Shown here piece by piece: positions 6,501 to 13,528 of a stretch of 14,848 nucleotides of DNA. Numbering within the stretch: position 1 is the first letter of the stretch; each line of letters opens with the position of its first letter. The DNA is taken from positions 1 through 14,848 of the forward strand of contig CAJUFO010000092.1 of assembly GCA_910585615.1 (NCBI GenBank). Reading direction: 5' to 3'. The position numbers were made by a program, and so were the translations under genes. A model generated the notes under the pieces. It did no database searches and had not been told where the DNA came from. It saw nothing but the letters and a program-made list of their open reading frames with translations. Source of the stretch: an uncultured Acetatifactor sp. (GTDB taxonomy: Bacteria > Bacillota > Clostridia > Lachnospirales > Lachnospiraceae).

Positions 6501-8566
6501 TTGGTCGGATAGTGGCCGAAACATATGATGGGGAAATGGATACTTACACTGCGGATCAGTTTAAGGAGCAGATTTATGAATTGGGATGGGGACATTATCA
6601 GGAACTGGTGCTGAATCCGGAAAAGGAATACAAAGGTTTTACCGTTTACATGAAGGACGGGTATACGCTGAAGCTGGGAGAGAAGATTCACATAGGCGTA
6701 TATACCACATTCCGTGAGCCTGATAAAAAGCAATACATTGAGGGGGAGAAGGATGACCCGAGAAACCTCTACCATAATGGCGCAAAAGTGAATTATAACT
6801 TACAGAATACATTTTATGAGATAGTAAGTGGTAACAACTTCAGCATGATTGCCACGAAAGAGAACATAAGCATCCATAAGGAAATCATGTATGGCAATCA
6901 AGTAGAGCTGGGGACAAAGGATAAGTTCTGGCAGCTTGAAATCAGGGGCTCTTTGCAGGACGGAAGAGACTATAAGGATATGAAAATCATTGATTTACTG
7001 CCAGAACCCGTTAAGCTGCCGACTAATCAAAACGGTGAAAGGAACATCGTTTTTGGCATAGGGGGCGAATATGTAGAAGAAAGTCTTATTGTAGATAATT
7101 ATAAGAATACGGGCCGGACAGCCGTCATTTTATATCTTGACGTGGATGAAGTGAGGGCAAAGCTGGATACATCGGATCAGGCCAATCCTCAAGACAGCAA
7201 GATTCTGATAACGCTTAAGACGGAAGTCCCGCTGGATGCGAGGGTAGGGCTGTTTACGAACGAAGTTTGGCTATTGTCGGATGATTTTGAACCAGTGACC
7301 AATCAGAACTCAAAAGAGGATGTCTATGATTTGGACAATGATGGCGACTGTGCAGAGCGGATTCGGATGTCAGAGGCCAGCTGTACCATTAAGGCTCCAT
7401 CGGGAATCTATGCGGAGAAAGCCATTGCGCCATATGGCAGCAACTTGTGGCGTACAAGCGACTTGTTCCTAGGGGTGGGAGACCGCTTCCAATATAGACT
7501 GTCTGTCATCAATGCTGCAGACAGCAACCATAAGGGACTGGTTGTCTATGATGTCCTACCGACGATTGGAGATAGAAATATATCCAATAGCGCAGAACGT
7601 GGTTCGGAATACAGGGTAGAGCTGTCGGAGGCGATTACGCCACCAGAAGGATATAAAGTATACTATACCAGTTCGAAAGAAGTATACAGCCAGCCTATGG
7701 AAAATATTCTTGGAAACAGTAACACAACCCCAAATTCTGACGTTGTGTGGACGGATACTGTATCAGAAGAAGACTTGGGTTCGATTACCGCCTTTCAATT
7801 TGTTGCGGAGGAAGGAACAGTGATTCAGGCAAAGGGGCGGGCGGAATTCGTGATACCAGTGAAAGTGATAGACACATTGGCCAAGGATTCCTATGACATG
7901 CTTGAGAAAAAGCAGAGTGCGGACAGAGACAGCGGGACGGCCACCTACCTGGTATCCACCAACAGCTTCGGCTACCGGGTACGGACTTTCTCGGGGAGCA
8001 ATCTGGAGTCCAATTATGTGAGGGCGCAGATTCCCTTTGCTGGATTCGTCATAAAGAAGGTGGATGCAGAAAATCCGGAAACCGCATTAAGCGGTGCGGA
8101 GTTCAAGCTGGAGAAGCAAAATTCAGCTGCCAACCTTGCTGCAGAGGGAGGAGCATTCTCAGACACCGGAGGCGCTACGGAGCTTGGTTCTGCGGGGGAG
8201 ACCTGGGAAACGATAGCTGAAAACCTGGTTTCCGGAGCAGACGGCATCCTGTCCTTCAGGAATCTGACAGAAGGGACCTATCGTCTGACGGAGACAAAGG
8301 CACCCCAGGGCTATATGGCCCTGAATGAGCCTATCACAGTTACTATTACTTTGGACAGAGTATCCATGGAATACAGCGTTTCCATAGCGGGCAATGAACA
8401 TGCCGGAAACGGCAAAGACCCGTTCTTGATTGAGAACAGGAAAGAAGTCTTCTATGAGCTGCCTTCCACCGGCGGCCCGGGAACCGGAGCCTTCGCTGCG
8501 ATGGGGATTCTGCTGATGTCGGGTTCCGGCCTGTGCGGCTTTTACGGCAGGAAGAAGAGAACCTGA
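3506..8566 (+). CDS. Giant LPSTGG-anchored surface protein / probable pilus tip adhesin
   Basis: This protein of about 1,686 aa is exported and covalently linked to pilin or cell wall by sortase. In order it contains: a basic signal peptide (about 1-40, core SVLLVLCIVMG); Cys/His cluster 1 (42-113, units such as HQHDDSCY and GHTHDDNCY followed by CxxEEH-like turns); a long acidic Pro/Glu/Gly region (about 120-300) with four 26-residue repeats (160-263); a helical Glu-rich segment (about 307-395); Cys/His cluster 2 (399-456); and a second, similar helical segment (about 461-548). The rest is a long beta-rich stalk, then a SpaA/Cna-B domain (about 1512-1620; FVIKKVD strand, E-box TETKAPQGY), and LPSTGG at 1652-1657 with a hydrophobic span and RKKRT tail. 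Cluster motifs of the HTHxxxCY type occur in other large clostridial surface proteins; metal binding is inferred. A DLDNDGD loop may bind calcium. The stalk is markedly AT-richer than both ends. Confidence 0.9.
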   Translation: MKLRRHLKIHKRVRQCFSVLLVLCIVMGTGSPGIAIATGLGHQHDDSCYVERNVCELEEHDESCYEECQELICTIREDEGHTHDDNCYDVVRHLVCGMEEHETYRRVKVLECGYGAEDMLQVASTEDMGTEPEQTEEAFAGEPQDQTAEEGPAADTEATEENAEAGTESQVPEGDPETGGDAQAPEEDAEAGTESQVPEGDPETGGDAQASEEDAGAETEDQRPEGDPETEEDAQTPEEETGEDTESQAPEKDSTAGTDNQDSEGDSDGQPGEEFDAQPGEDSEDAEEIPDGEAPGTEQNPDATETDEELEKQIEELNDMIEELPSQEEIATSLTLLEEDRDAWYAYHRELREQMMEACSAYLELEEEQRGQVEGVEELFRRMALRKEIEDSFLEKPVYCEEELHVHANLEGCYDEEDEPVCGMETHAHWEAMECYDQEGVLVCELEEHIHDGECFRIPGITEEQQQAIEQVSRWIADFPEEDEILENLAGLEEADEEEYEAYVTALTERTQEAYDAYMVLPEELRQYVQGEEYLLALQGIVTEISLDGSEVPDNLPEWVAFIPVEGSKQGKMVLELRYGQEKKHHNELEAQVQSPHWGMTGYFDLYAKDVEGDLCLKDLKVTLHIPKAYIKKESVKFEKIPTSINHQISDVTEKDDYYEITVTFPEYRQTGQMQYQFDMSFVGGIVPVDYGLKIFATISSGDKSDDTAENIYRPEYKKPRIVKYVNTNQYDSMSQDYTRVAAIVNDDGVIADSGYVSFWYKLGEDSWFLREYDQITLTDILPVYQKYVRDENGIFKTDENGNKVTEEAVAVFDESANPGWTLGEDRKTVSCVIETSKSCINPTDQDGDDKHWRAATDLKNKIQNAELKLRFPDCVIDEKANDGFLKKDLKNQVEADCHPHNPSEGEKNDIVKDDLMFTLTNQPVGAGFAKYNSSNVIMDTKSVREGLYQWGIRFENTESVIPLENITLTDYELDKRLKIRTLRLDTENKNEYQAANRIGRIVAETYDGEMDTYTADQFKEQIYELGWGHYQELVLNPEKEYKGFTVYMKDGYTLKLGEKIHIGVYTTFREPDKKQYIEGEKDDPRNLYHNGAKVNYNLQNTFYEIVSGNNFSMIATKENISIHKEIMYGNQVELGTKDKFWQLEIRGSLQDGRDYKDMKIIDLLPEPVKLPTNQNGERNIVFGIGGEYVEESLIVDNYKNTGRTAVILYLDVDEVRAKLDTSDQANPQDSKILITLKTEVPLDARVGLFTNEVWLLSDDFEPVTNQNSKEDVYDLDNDGDCAERIRMSEASCTIKAPSGIYAEKAIAPYGSNLWRTSDLFLGVGDRFQYRLSVINAADSNHKGLVVYDVLPTIGDRNISNSAERGSEYRVELSEAITPPEGYKVYYTSSKEVYSQPMENILGNSNTTPNSDVVWTDTVSEEDLGSITAFQFVAEEGTVIQAKGRAEFVIPVKVIDTLAKDSYDMLEKKQSADRDSGTATYLVSTNSFGYRVRTFSGSNLESNYVRAQIPFAGFVIKKVDAENPETALSGAEFKLEKQNSAANLAAEGGAFSDTGGATELGSAGETWETIAENLVSGADGILSFRNLTEGTYRLTETKAPQGYMALNEPITVTITLDRVSMEYSVSIAGNEHAGNGKDPFLIENRKEVFYELPSTGGPGTGAFAAMGILLMSGSGLCGFYGRKKRT
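3983..4294 (+). repeat. 78-bp tandem repeat, four copies, inside the giant surface-protein gene
   Basis: Copies lie at 3983-4060, 4061-4138, 4139-4216 and 4217-4294. Each encodes 26 residues of the form EEDAEAGTESQVPEGDPETGG then DAQAP. Copies 1 and 2 are nearly identical in DNA, copy 3 has diverged and copy 4 is degenerate. The unit is a multiple of three, so gain or loss of copies would change the length of the acidic linker without a frameshift. Confidence 0.92.
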
Positions 8567-8730
8567 ACCAAAACGTAATTCGGCTGTCTCCTGCCGCAAA
8601 AGGCAGGAGGGCCGGTTGATATAAAAAAGATGAGGAGGTACGCAAAAGGATAGCGAAAACGAAAAAATAAGGAGGCATTGACAGCAACTGTAAATCGCAG
8701 GCATTGCTCATAAAAAGAAAGGAAGAGAAT
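8567..8730 (+). other. Untranslated leader between giant protein and major pilin genes
   Basis: These 164 bases hold a strong hairpin (separate entry) and two orphan Shine-Dalgarno-like stretches: GAGGAGGT near 8632 and AAGGAGG near 8669. Neither is followed by an open frame longer than about a dozen codons. The true site for the pilin gene is AAAGGAAG just before ATG 8731. No convincing promoter was found. Confidence 0.6.
8581..8614 (+). promoter_or_regulatory. Strong hairpin without U-run upstream of major pilin gene
   Basis: CTCCTGCC (8588-8595) pairs with GGCAGGAG (8602-8609) around the loop GCAAAA. An outer CGGC/GCCG pairing (8581-8584 with 8611-8614) extends it. The next bases are GTTGATATAAAA, so there is no U-tract and it is not a standard intrinsic terminator. 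It may mark an mRNA end, a processing site or a partial terminator. Confidence 0.7.
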
Positions 8731-10335
8731 ATGAAGAATATGAAAAAGATTTTGGCCATGGTTTTGGCGATGGCGATGGTTCTTGGGATGTCGATAACGG
8801 CGTTTGCTTACGATGAGATAACCATCTCGATAGAGGGTGCGGGAGAGGACGCGGTATTCGCTTCACTCCAGCTGATTAAAGCGGATAGTGAGAAGGAAAC
8901 AGGTTGGGATTTTGTAGATGAAGAAATTGCAAAGTGCTATACAACTGCTTTTAAAGAAGAAGATACACAGAAGGCTATTTGGAAGCTGATTGGGAATCGT
9001 ACACCCGATGCAAAACTTCCGGAAGGTGTCACAGCCGCCCTGGACAGCCAGATTGCGGGCGCTTTGGCTAGCGTGAAGGCTGTAAAAGAAACGGAATTGG
9101 CAAAAAGTAATGCAAAAGGACAGGCAGAACTCAAGGTAGCTGCACCTGGCGTATACTATATCGCAGGATATGAAGAGGGGTATGTATACAGCCCGATGGC
9201 GGCATATGTAAGCTTTCGATATGCGACAGAGGGCACTCCAGAAAGTCTGTTTTGCGGAGGTGTTACAGCGAAGCGGGCTCCGAACACAATAACGAAGGAT
9301 TCCAGTGCTCTCAATGATGTGACAGAGATTGACAGAGTGGAGACATTTACCTTGGAATCTACCGTTCCGTTCTTACCTACGACTGACACTAATAGGATAT
9401 ATCAAATTATAGATGAAATGACAGGAGCCGTGTATGTAACAGCGCCTGACGGCGATAATGCTGGCAAGGTAAAGGTTCATGTCAAGGCTGGAGAAGGCCA
9501 GAATGCTTTGGAAAAGGACTATTATGTAGATGCTAAACCGTTTACGGATTTGGAAGCTAGAGAAGGGAAGACCTTTACCTTAGATTTAAGTAAAGACCTT
9601 TTCGAGAAGACTAACGGTGAAAAGCACAATGATTATGCCAATCAGAAGTTGGTAATCACATACCAGGTAGAAATTACGGATGTGAAAGTTGGGAACACTG
9701 TACATGCCGGAGACGGAACCAATGAGGGGAAGGACAAATTCGGTTCCGACAATGAAAAGATGTACACTGGCCAAGTTACCATAACAAAGTATGCGGAAGA
9801 TGACAATAATGAGAATCTTGTGGACAATCCGAAATTGGGTGGAGCGAAGTTCATTGTTTACAGAGATAAGTATACTTACGATGGAAATGGCAACAAGGTT
9901 CAGGTAACCGACGCAAAGCAGTATGCAACGTTTGATTCCCAAAATTACTTGACAGGCTGGGTCGATATGAAAGAGGAGGCTACGAAAATCGAGACTAGCA
10001 GCGAAGATGATACATTAGGAAAAGTGACAGTACATGGCCTTGATGCCGGAATTTATTACTTCGAAGAGATAGAGGCGCCGGAAGGATACAGTGTGAATAC
10101 GACTCCGATTACAGTGGAACTTGCTGTTGGAGAGGTGGAAGGTACAGATGTGGATGCAGAAGGCAATGCTATAAAGATTTTCATCTCAGATGATAAGTAT
10201 ATGTTGGACACCAAAATGGCAGAACTTCCCTCCACCGGCGGCATTGGCACCACAATCTTCACCATCGGCGGATGTGCCATTATGATTATTGCAGCAGGTC
10301 TCTTCTTCGCTACACGCAGAAAGGCTGAGAAATAA
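8731..10335 (+). CDS. SpaA-type major pilin (shaft) with LPSTGG sorting signal
   Basis: This 534-aa exported protein would be polymerised by class C sortase into the pilus shaft. The signal peptide spans residues 1-26 (KKILAMVLAMAMVLGM, cleavage after AFA). An N-terminal pilin domain ends in GVYYIAGYEEGYVYSPM. A central isopeptide domain (about 190-345) starts near Lys189 (PNTITKDSS), a candidate for the lysine that links to the neighbouring subunit. A SpaA/Cna-B domain (about 370-485) carries an E-box (FEEIEAPEGY, Glu446 likely catalytic). LPSTGG lies at 499-504, followed by a hydrophobic span and the tail RRKAEK. ATG 8731 is chosen over an in-frame TTG at 8704, because AAAGGAAG is correctly placed and the signal peptide then has normal length. 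The size fits backbone pilins. It lies directly before two sortases, as in known pilus islands. Pilin-lysine assignment is tentative. Confidence 0.92.
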   Translation: MKNMKKILAMVLAMAMVLGMSITAFAYDEITISIEGAGEDAVFASLQLIKADSEKETGWDFVDEEIAKCYTTAFKEEDTQKAIWKLIGNRTPDAKLPEGVTAALDSQIAGALASVKAVKETELAKSNAKGQAELKVAAPGVYYIAGYEEGYVYSPMAAYVSFRYATEGTPESLFCGGVTAKRAPNTITKDSSALNDVTEIDRVETFTLESTVPFLPTTDTNRIYQIIDEMTGAVYVTAPDGDNAGKVKVHVKAGEGQNALEKDYYVDAKPFTDLEAREGKTFTLDLSKDLFEKTNGEKHNDYANQKLVITYQVEITDVKVGNTVHAGDGTNEGKDKFGSDNEKMYTGQVTITKYAEDDNNENLVDNPKLGGAKFIVYRDKYTYDGNGNKVQVTDAKQYATFDSQNYLTGWVDMKEEATKIETSSEDDTLGKVTVHGLDAGIYYFEEIEAPEGYSVNTTPITVELAVGEVEGTDVDAEGNAIKIFISDDKYMLDTKMAELPSTGGIGTTIFTIGGCAIMIIAAGLFFATRRKAEK

Positions 10336-10429
10336 TAGGCAAACTGCTATATACGAAAGATAAACACCGGCTCGGGGAAGCGTCTGTAAGCCGCGCTTGA
10401 CCAAAGTACCAAAGATGAAATCAGGTTCT

Positions 10430-10455
10430 GTCCAGGCAGCCCCGGCTGCCTGGAC
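10430..10455 (+). promoter_or_regulatory. Very strong hairpin between major pilin and sortase genes
   Basis: GTCCAGGCAGCC (10430-10441) is the exact reverse complement of GGCTGCCTGGAC (10444-10455), giving 11-12 bp with a tiny loop. GGTTCTTG follows, which is not a U-run, so read-through is expected. It lies 95 bases after the pilin stop and 50 bases before the sortase start. The position suits pilin mRNA 3'-end stabilisation or partial termination, so that pilin outnumbers sortase (inference). The rest of the 170-base gap shows no gene or clear promoter. Confidence 0.72.
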
Positions 10456-10505
10456 GGTTCTTGAAAGTGAGATATGCAATTCATACAACAACAAGGAGAG
10501 CCCAG

Positions 10506-11513
10506 ATGAAAAACAAGCTCACAAAATTCATATTTCCTCTGCTCTTTCTGGCTGGTCTGTCCCTGCTGCTGTATCCCCTTGTCTCCAACGAGTGGAACTC
10601 CTACCGCCAGACCAAGCTCATATCTTCCTACGAGGATGTGGTCACCCAGTAGACCACCGCTGGCCTGATTGACTATGGTGAGGAGCGGACGGAAGCAGTG
10701 GAGTACAATGAGGCCATGAAGCCTTACATCCTGCCGGATTCCTTCGCCATGGCCGCAAGCCTGGAGGCGCCGGACGAGGAGTACATGGCCTGCCTGAACC
10801 TGACAGGGGACGGCATGATGGGCTATGTGGAGATTCCGAAGATTAATGTGAAGATTCCAGTTTTCCATACCACCAGCGAGGACGTGCTGCAAAAAGCGGC
10901 CGGGCACTTGGAGGGGAGCTCCCTTCCGGTAGGCGGAGAGGGAACCCATGCGGTCATATCCGCCCACAGGGGCCTGCCCAGCGCGGCACTGTTCACAGAT
11001 TTGGATCAACTGGAGGAGGGGGATTACTTCTTCCTCTCCATTCTGGACGACAGGCTTTGCTACCAGGTGGATCAGATAAACGTGGTAGAGCCGTCGGACA
11101 CCAGCGACCTGGAAGCTCAGGACGGCATGGACCTGGTGACATTGATGACCTGCACGCCTTACGGCGTGAACAGCCACAGGCTCCTGGTTCGGGGGAGCCG
11201 CGTGGCCATGGAAGACATAGAGGACATGGAGGTAGCCACTTCCGGCTATTCTGGCCCCAGCATCCATACTAATTACCTGCTGTGGGCGACGGTAGGGCTG
11301 GCGGTGACAGGCGCTTTCATCCTTGCGCTCTATCTCTATGACCGGAGGCAGAAAAGCCTGAGCGCAGCGGCTGCGATTCGGGTGGCCGCACCGCCAATGG
11401 ACGTCGGGGTACCTGAGAAGCCTGCCGAATCCCAGGCGCCTGCAAAGGAATCGGACTCCAGGGAATGGCAGGACGACTGGTCGGAGGGAGAGAATGAAAA
11501 GGAAACTGATTAA
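10506..11513 (+). pseudogene. Class C sortase interrupted by an in-frame TAG
   Basis: A perfect AAGGAG lies 7 nt before ATG 10506. The first 48 codons encode a membrane-anchor N-terminus (FIFPLLFLAGLSLLLYPLVS, then the WNSYRQTKLIS signature). TAG at 10650-10652 then stops the frame. The same frame continues without further stops to 11511-11513 and encodes the rest of a class C sortase: a lid motif DSF, IPKINVKIPV, catalytic His154 (SAHRG), Cys216 (TLMTCTPYG), Arg225 (HRLLVRG, Cys+9), then a C-terminal membrane span (about 260-280). Numbering counts the TAG as 49. All catalytic residues are intact, so the lesion is recent, a sequencing error, or read through. TAG is the ordinary stop of at least three other genes here, which argues against reassignment. 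A GTG at 10698 could restart translation, but the product would lack the anchor. The 3' end overlaps the next sortase by 20 bp. Confidence 0.85.
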
Positions 11514-12420
11514 CCTGCTGTTCGCGTTGCTGTTCCTGATTGGGCTGGGGATATTCGCCTATCCGGCTGTATCCGACCAGTGGAATGCCTACAGACAGAA
11601 CAGGCTCATATCCACCTATGAAGAGGTGGTGTCGAAGCTGGAGCCTGAGGACTACAGCAGGGAGTGGGACGCAGCCCATGCCTTCAACGATGCCAGGCTC
11701 CAGAACGACTTCATCGTCGATGCCTTTGACGGCAGGGAAGAAGATATGAAGGAGACGGAATATTGGAAAGTCCTCAACGCTGCGGGAAACGGGGTCATGG
11801 GGTATCTCACCATCCCGAAGATTGATGTCAGGCTGTCCATCTACCACGGCACGGCGGACGACATCCTTCAGACAGGCATCGGGCATGTGAGCGGTACCAA
11901 GCTTCCCATAGGAGGCGGGGGGACCCACTGCGTGCTGGCGGCCCACAGGGGACTGCCCAGTGCCAGGCTGTTCACGGACTTGGATCAGATGGAGCCAGGA
12001 GACCAGTTTTATATCCATATCCTGGATGAAGTGCTGGCCTATCAGGTGGACGATATCCTGCCCATGATAGATAAGGACGATTTGGATGCCCTCACCGGCG
12101 CCATGCAGATTGTCCCGGGTGAGGACTATGTGACATTGCTGACCTGTACGCCCTATGGCGTGAACTCCCACAGGCTGCTGGTTCGGGGGAGCCGCACGGC
12201 ATACAACGGCGAGGATGAAGCGGAAGAGAAGACCCCGGTAGGGAATATGGTGGAGTCCATCCAGAGCTACTATATGCTCTATCTGGTATTGATATTGGCC
12301 ATGATTGTGCTGATGGGCATGATAATCATGGCGGGAAAAGGCACAAGGCGTAAAAAAGACTCGAAACGAGGGAGGGATGAACATGCGCACAATAAAGAAG
12401 AGCATTCCATGGAAGAATAG
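11494..12420 (+). CDS. Class C sortase (pilin polymerase), intact
   Basis: This 308-aa membrane transpeptidase cuts LPxTG-type signals and joins pilin subunits through a lysine. An N-terminal span (about 5-26) leads into the class C signature WNAYRQNRLISTYEE. A lid motif DAF lies near residues 76-78 and would occupy the active site. The beta-barrel carries His151 (AAHRG), Cys218 (TLLTCTPYG) and Arg227 (Cys+9). A second membrane span (about 258-280) and a basic tail, both typical of class C, follow. GGAGGG lies 5 nt before ATG 11494. The gene starts inside the end of the interrupted sortase gene and is its paralogue; the region around the Cys and Arg is almost identical in both. As the only intact sortase in the window it probably does pilin polymerisation. 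Its tail coding region overlaps the next gene. Confidence 0.95.
   Translation: MKRKLINLLFALLFLIGLGIFAYPAVSDQWNAYRQNRLISTYEEVVSKLEPEDYSREWDAAHAFNDARLQNDFIVDAFDGREEDMKETEYWKVLNAAGNGVMGYLTIPKIDVRLSIYHGTADDILQTGIGHVSGTKLPIGGGGTHCVLAAHRGLPSARLFTDLDQMEPGDQFYIHILDEVLAYQVDDILPMIDKDDLDALTGAMQIVPGEDYVTLLTCTPYGVNSHRLLVRGSRTAYNGEDEAEEKTPVGNMVESIQSYYMLYLVLILAMIVLMGMIIMAGKGTRRKKDSKRGRDEHAHNKEEHSMEE
12371..12376 (+). promoter_or_regulatory. Ribosome binding site for the unanchored pilin-like gene
   Basis: GGAGGG lies inside the end of the sortase gene. It directly abuts ATG 12377 but is 6 nt from ATG 12383, so the start is set at 12383. Confidence 0.7.
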
Positions 12421-13516
12421 GATTCTGGCAGCCATGAGCCTGCTGCTCCTGGCAGCCGTCCTATGCAATGTATCCCGGGCCCAAGCTGCCGAGAAAGTGG
12501 ATATGGAACAAAAGGGGACCTTGGCCCTGTATCTGCCGGAGGATGACATGGTCATGGACATGGCTCTGATTAAGGGAGCAGATGCTGCCGGAGAACTGAA
12601 GGTACATGCATGGAAACTGGCGGATATGCTGGAGACAGGAAAGTATGAGCTCTCAGAGGAGTTTCGGGGACTGGGCCTTGGGGAGGATGCGTGGGGAGAG
12701 GTGTCCGCGTCCGAGGATGGCTGGAGAGAGCTGTCCCGGGCAGCCATGGATATGATCTACGAGCTGGACGAGGACGGAAACCCTGTAGACGGGCCCATGA
12801 TGCCGGCCACATATGACAATACGATTCATGTGGCGGCGGATGGGACCATCGCGGAGGCAGAGACGTTTTCCGGGATGGATTTGGGGCTGTACCTGGTGGT
12901 GGTGGACGAGGCGCAAAGCCCTGGCTATGCCTATTCCTTTACGCCCATGATAGTGTCCCTGCCCTGGTCGGAATACCAGTATGAGGGCACAGCTGATGAC
13001 ACATGGCAGTATGCGCGGGAGGCATTCTTGAAGCCGGCGCAGCAGCTTCGGTACGGCAGCATAAGGATTACCAAGGAGCTGACGGATTACAATGTCTCCC
13101 AGGGAGACGTGACATTCGTCTTCGATGTGGTGGCCAGAGAGAGCGAGGATCCGGATTCCAAAATCGTCTACAGCAATGTAGTCTCCCTGACGTTCTCGGC
13201 GGCTGGTATCCAGGAGGCTGTCCTGGAGCACATCCCGGCAGGGGCAGTGGTGACCGTCACGGAAGTGTACAGCGGCGCCAACTGCGAGCTGACGGACTCC
13301 CCGACAGGGAGCAGGGTCGTGACCGCGGACGGGGAGGAGGGCAGCCCCATCACATTTTCCTTTGAGAACAGATACGATGAGGAAGCAAAGAGCGGCTACG
13401 GCGTGGAGAACCGGTTTCGCTATGACACGGAGCGGAACACGTATCAATGGACCACGGACCGCCCGGACATCGGAGACGGGGCAGTGGGCGGAAATGAGAC
13501 AGAGGCTGGTGAGTAG
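12383..13516 (+). CDS. Secreted pilin-like protein without sorting signal
   Basis: This protein of about 377 aa has a Sec signal peptide (core ILAAMSLLLLAAVL, cleavage near AQA). Residues about 40-200 resemble the N-terminal domain of SpaA-type pilins: LALYLPEDD, later WRELSRAAMDMIYEL, then GLYLVVVDEAQSPGYAYSFTPM before SLPW. Residues about 223-335 look like a Cna-B/isopeptide domain, with Lys231 (RITKEL), Glu294 (VTVTEVYSG) and Asn329 (SFENRYD) as the likely Lys-Glu-Asn set. The C-terminus is acidic, with no LPxTG, membrane span or basic tail. It is therefore either released, held non-covalently, or attached by an unrecognised route. It starts within the sortase gene (38-bp overlap) and ends 12 bases before the next ATG, so it is part of the operon. 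A minor or ancillary pilin is the best guess. The family name is uncertain. Confidence 0.82.
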   Translation: MRTIKKSIPWKNRILAAMSLLLLAAVLCNVSRAQAAEKVDMEQKGTLALYLPEDDMVMDMALIKGADAAGELKVHAWKLADMLETGKYELSEEFRGLGLGEDAWGEVSASEDGWRELSRAAMDMIYELDEDGNPVDGPMMPATYDNTIHVAADGTIAEAETFSGMDLGLYLVVVDEAQSPGYAYSFTPMIVSLPWSEYQYEGTADDTWQYAREAFLKPAQQLRYGSIRITKELTDYNVSQGDVTFVFDVVARESEDPDSKIVYSNVVSLTFSAAGIQEAVLEHIPAGAVVTVTEVYSGANCELTDSPTGSRVVTADGEEGSPITFSFENRYDEEAKSGYGVENRFRYDTERNTYQWTTDRPDIGDGAVGGNETEAGE

Positions 13517-13528
13517 GAGGTGGCTGGA

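Noticed and set aside
7340..7375. Dockerin or EF-hand calcium site in the giant protein (DLDNDGDCAE)
   Set aside because: The acidic loop fits the first six positions, but position 12 is not acidic and there is no paired helix repeat, so it is only mentioned as a possible loop.
8678..8683. TTGACA as a -35 box for a separate pilin promoter
   Set aside because: No acceptable -10 hexamer lies 16-18 bases downstream, so the match alone is not enough.
8581..10455. Intrinsic terminators on both sides of the major pilin gene
   Set aside because: The stems are strong, but neither is followed by a U-run, so they are listed as hairpins of unknown role.
10650..10652. TAG as a pyrrolysine codon
   Set aside because: TAG is the normal stop of the toxin (2232-2234), the intact sortase (12418-12420) and the pilin-like gene (13514-13516). 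Pyrrolysine is also not expected in a sortase.
10347..12747. Minus-strand open frames of 306 and 476 codons opposite the sortases
   Set aside because: They mirror the duplicated sortase sequence and resemble each other only for that reason. No domain is recognisable.
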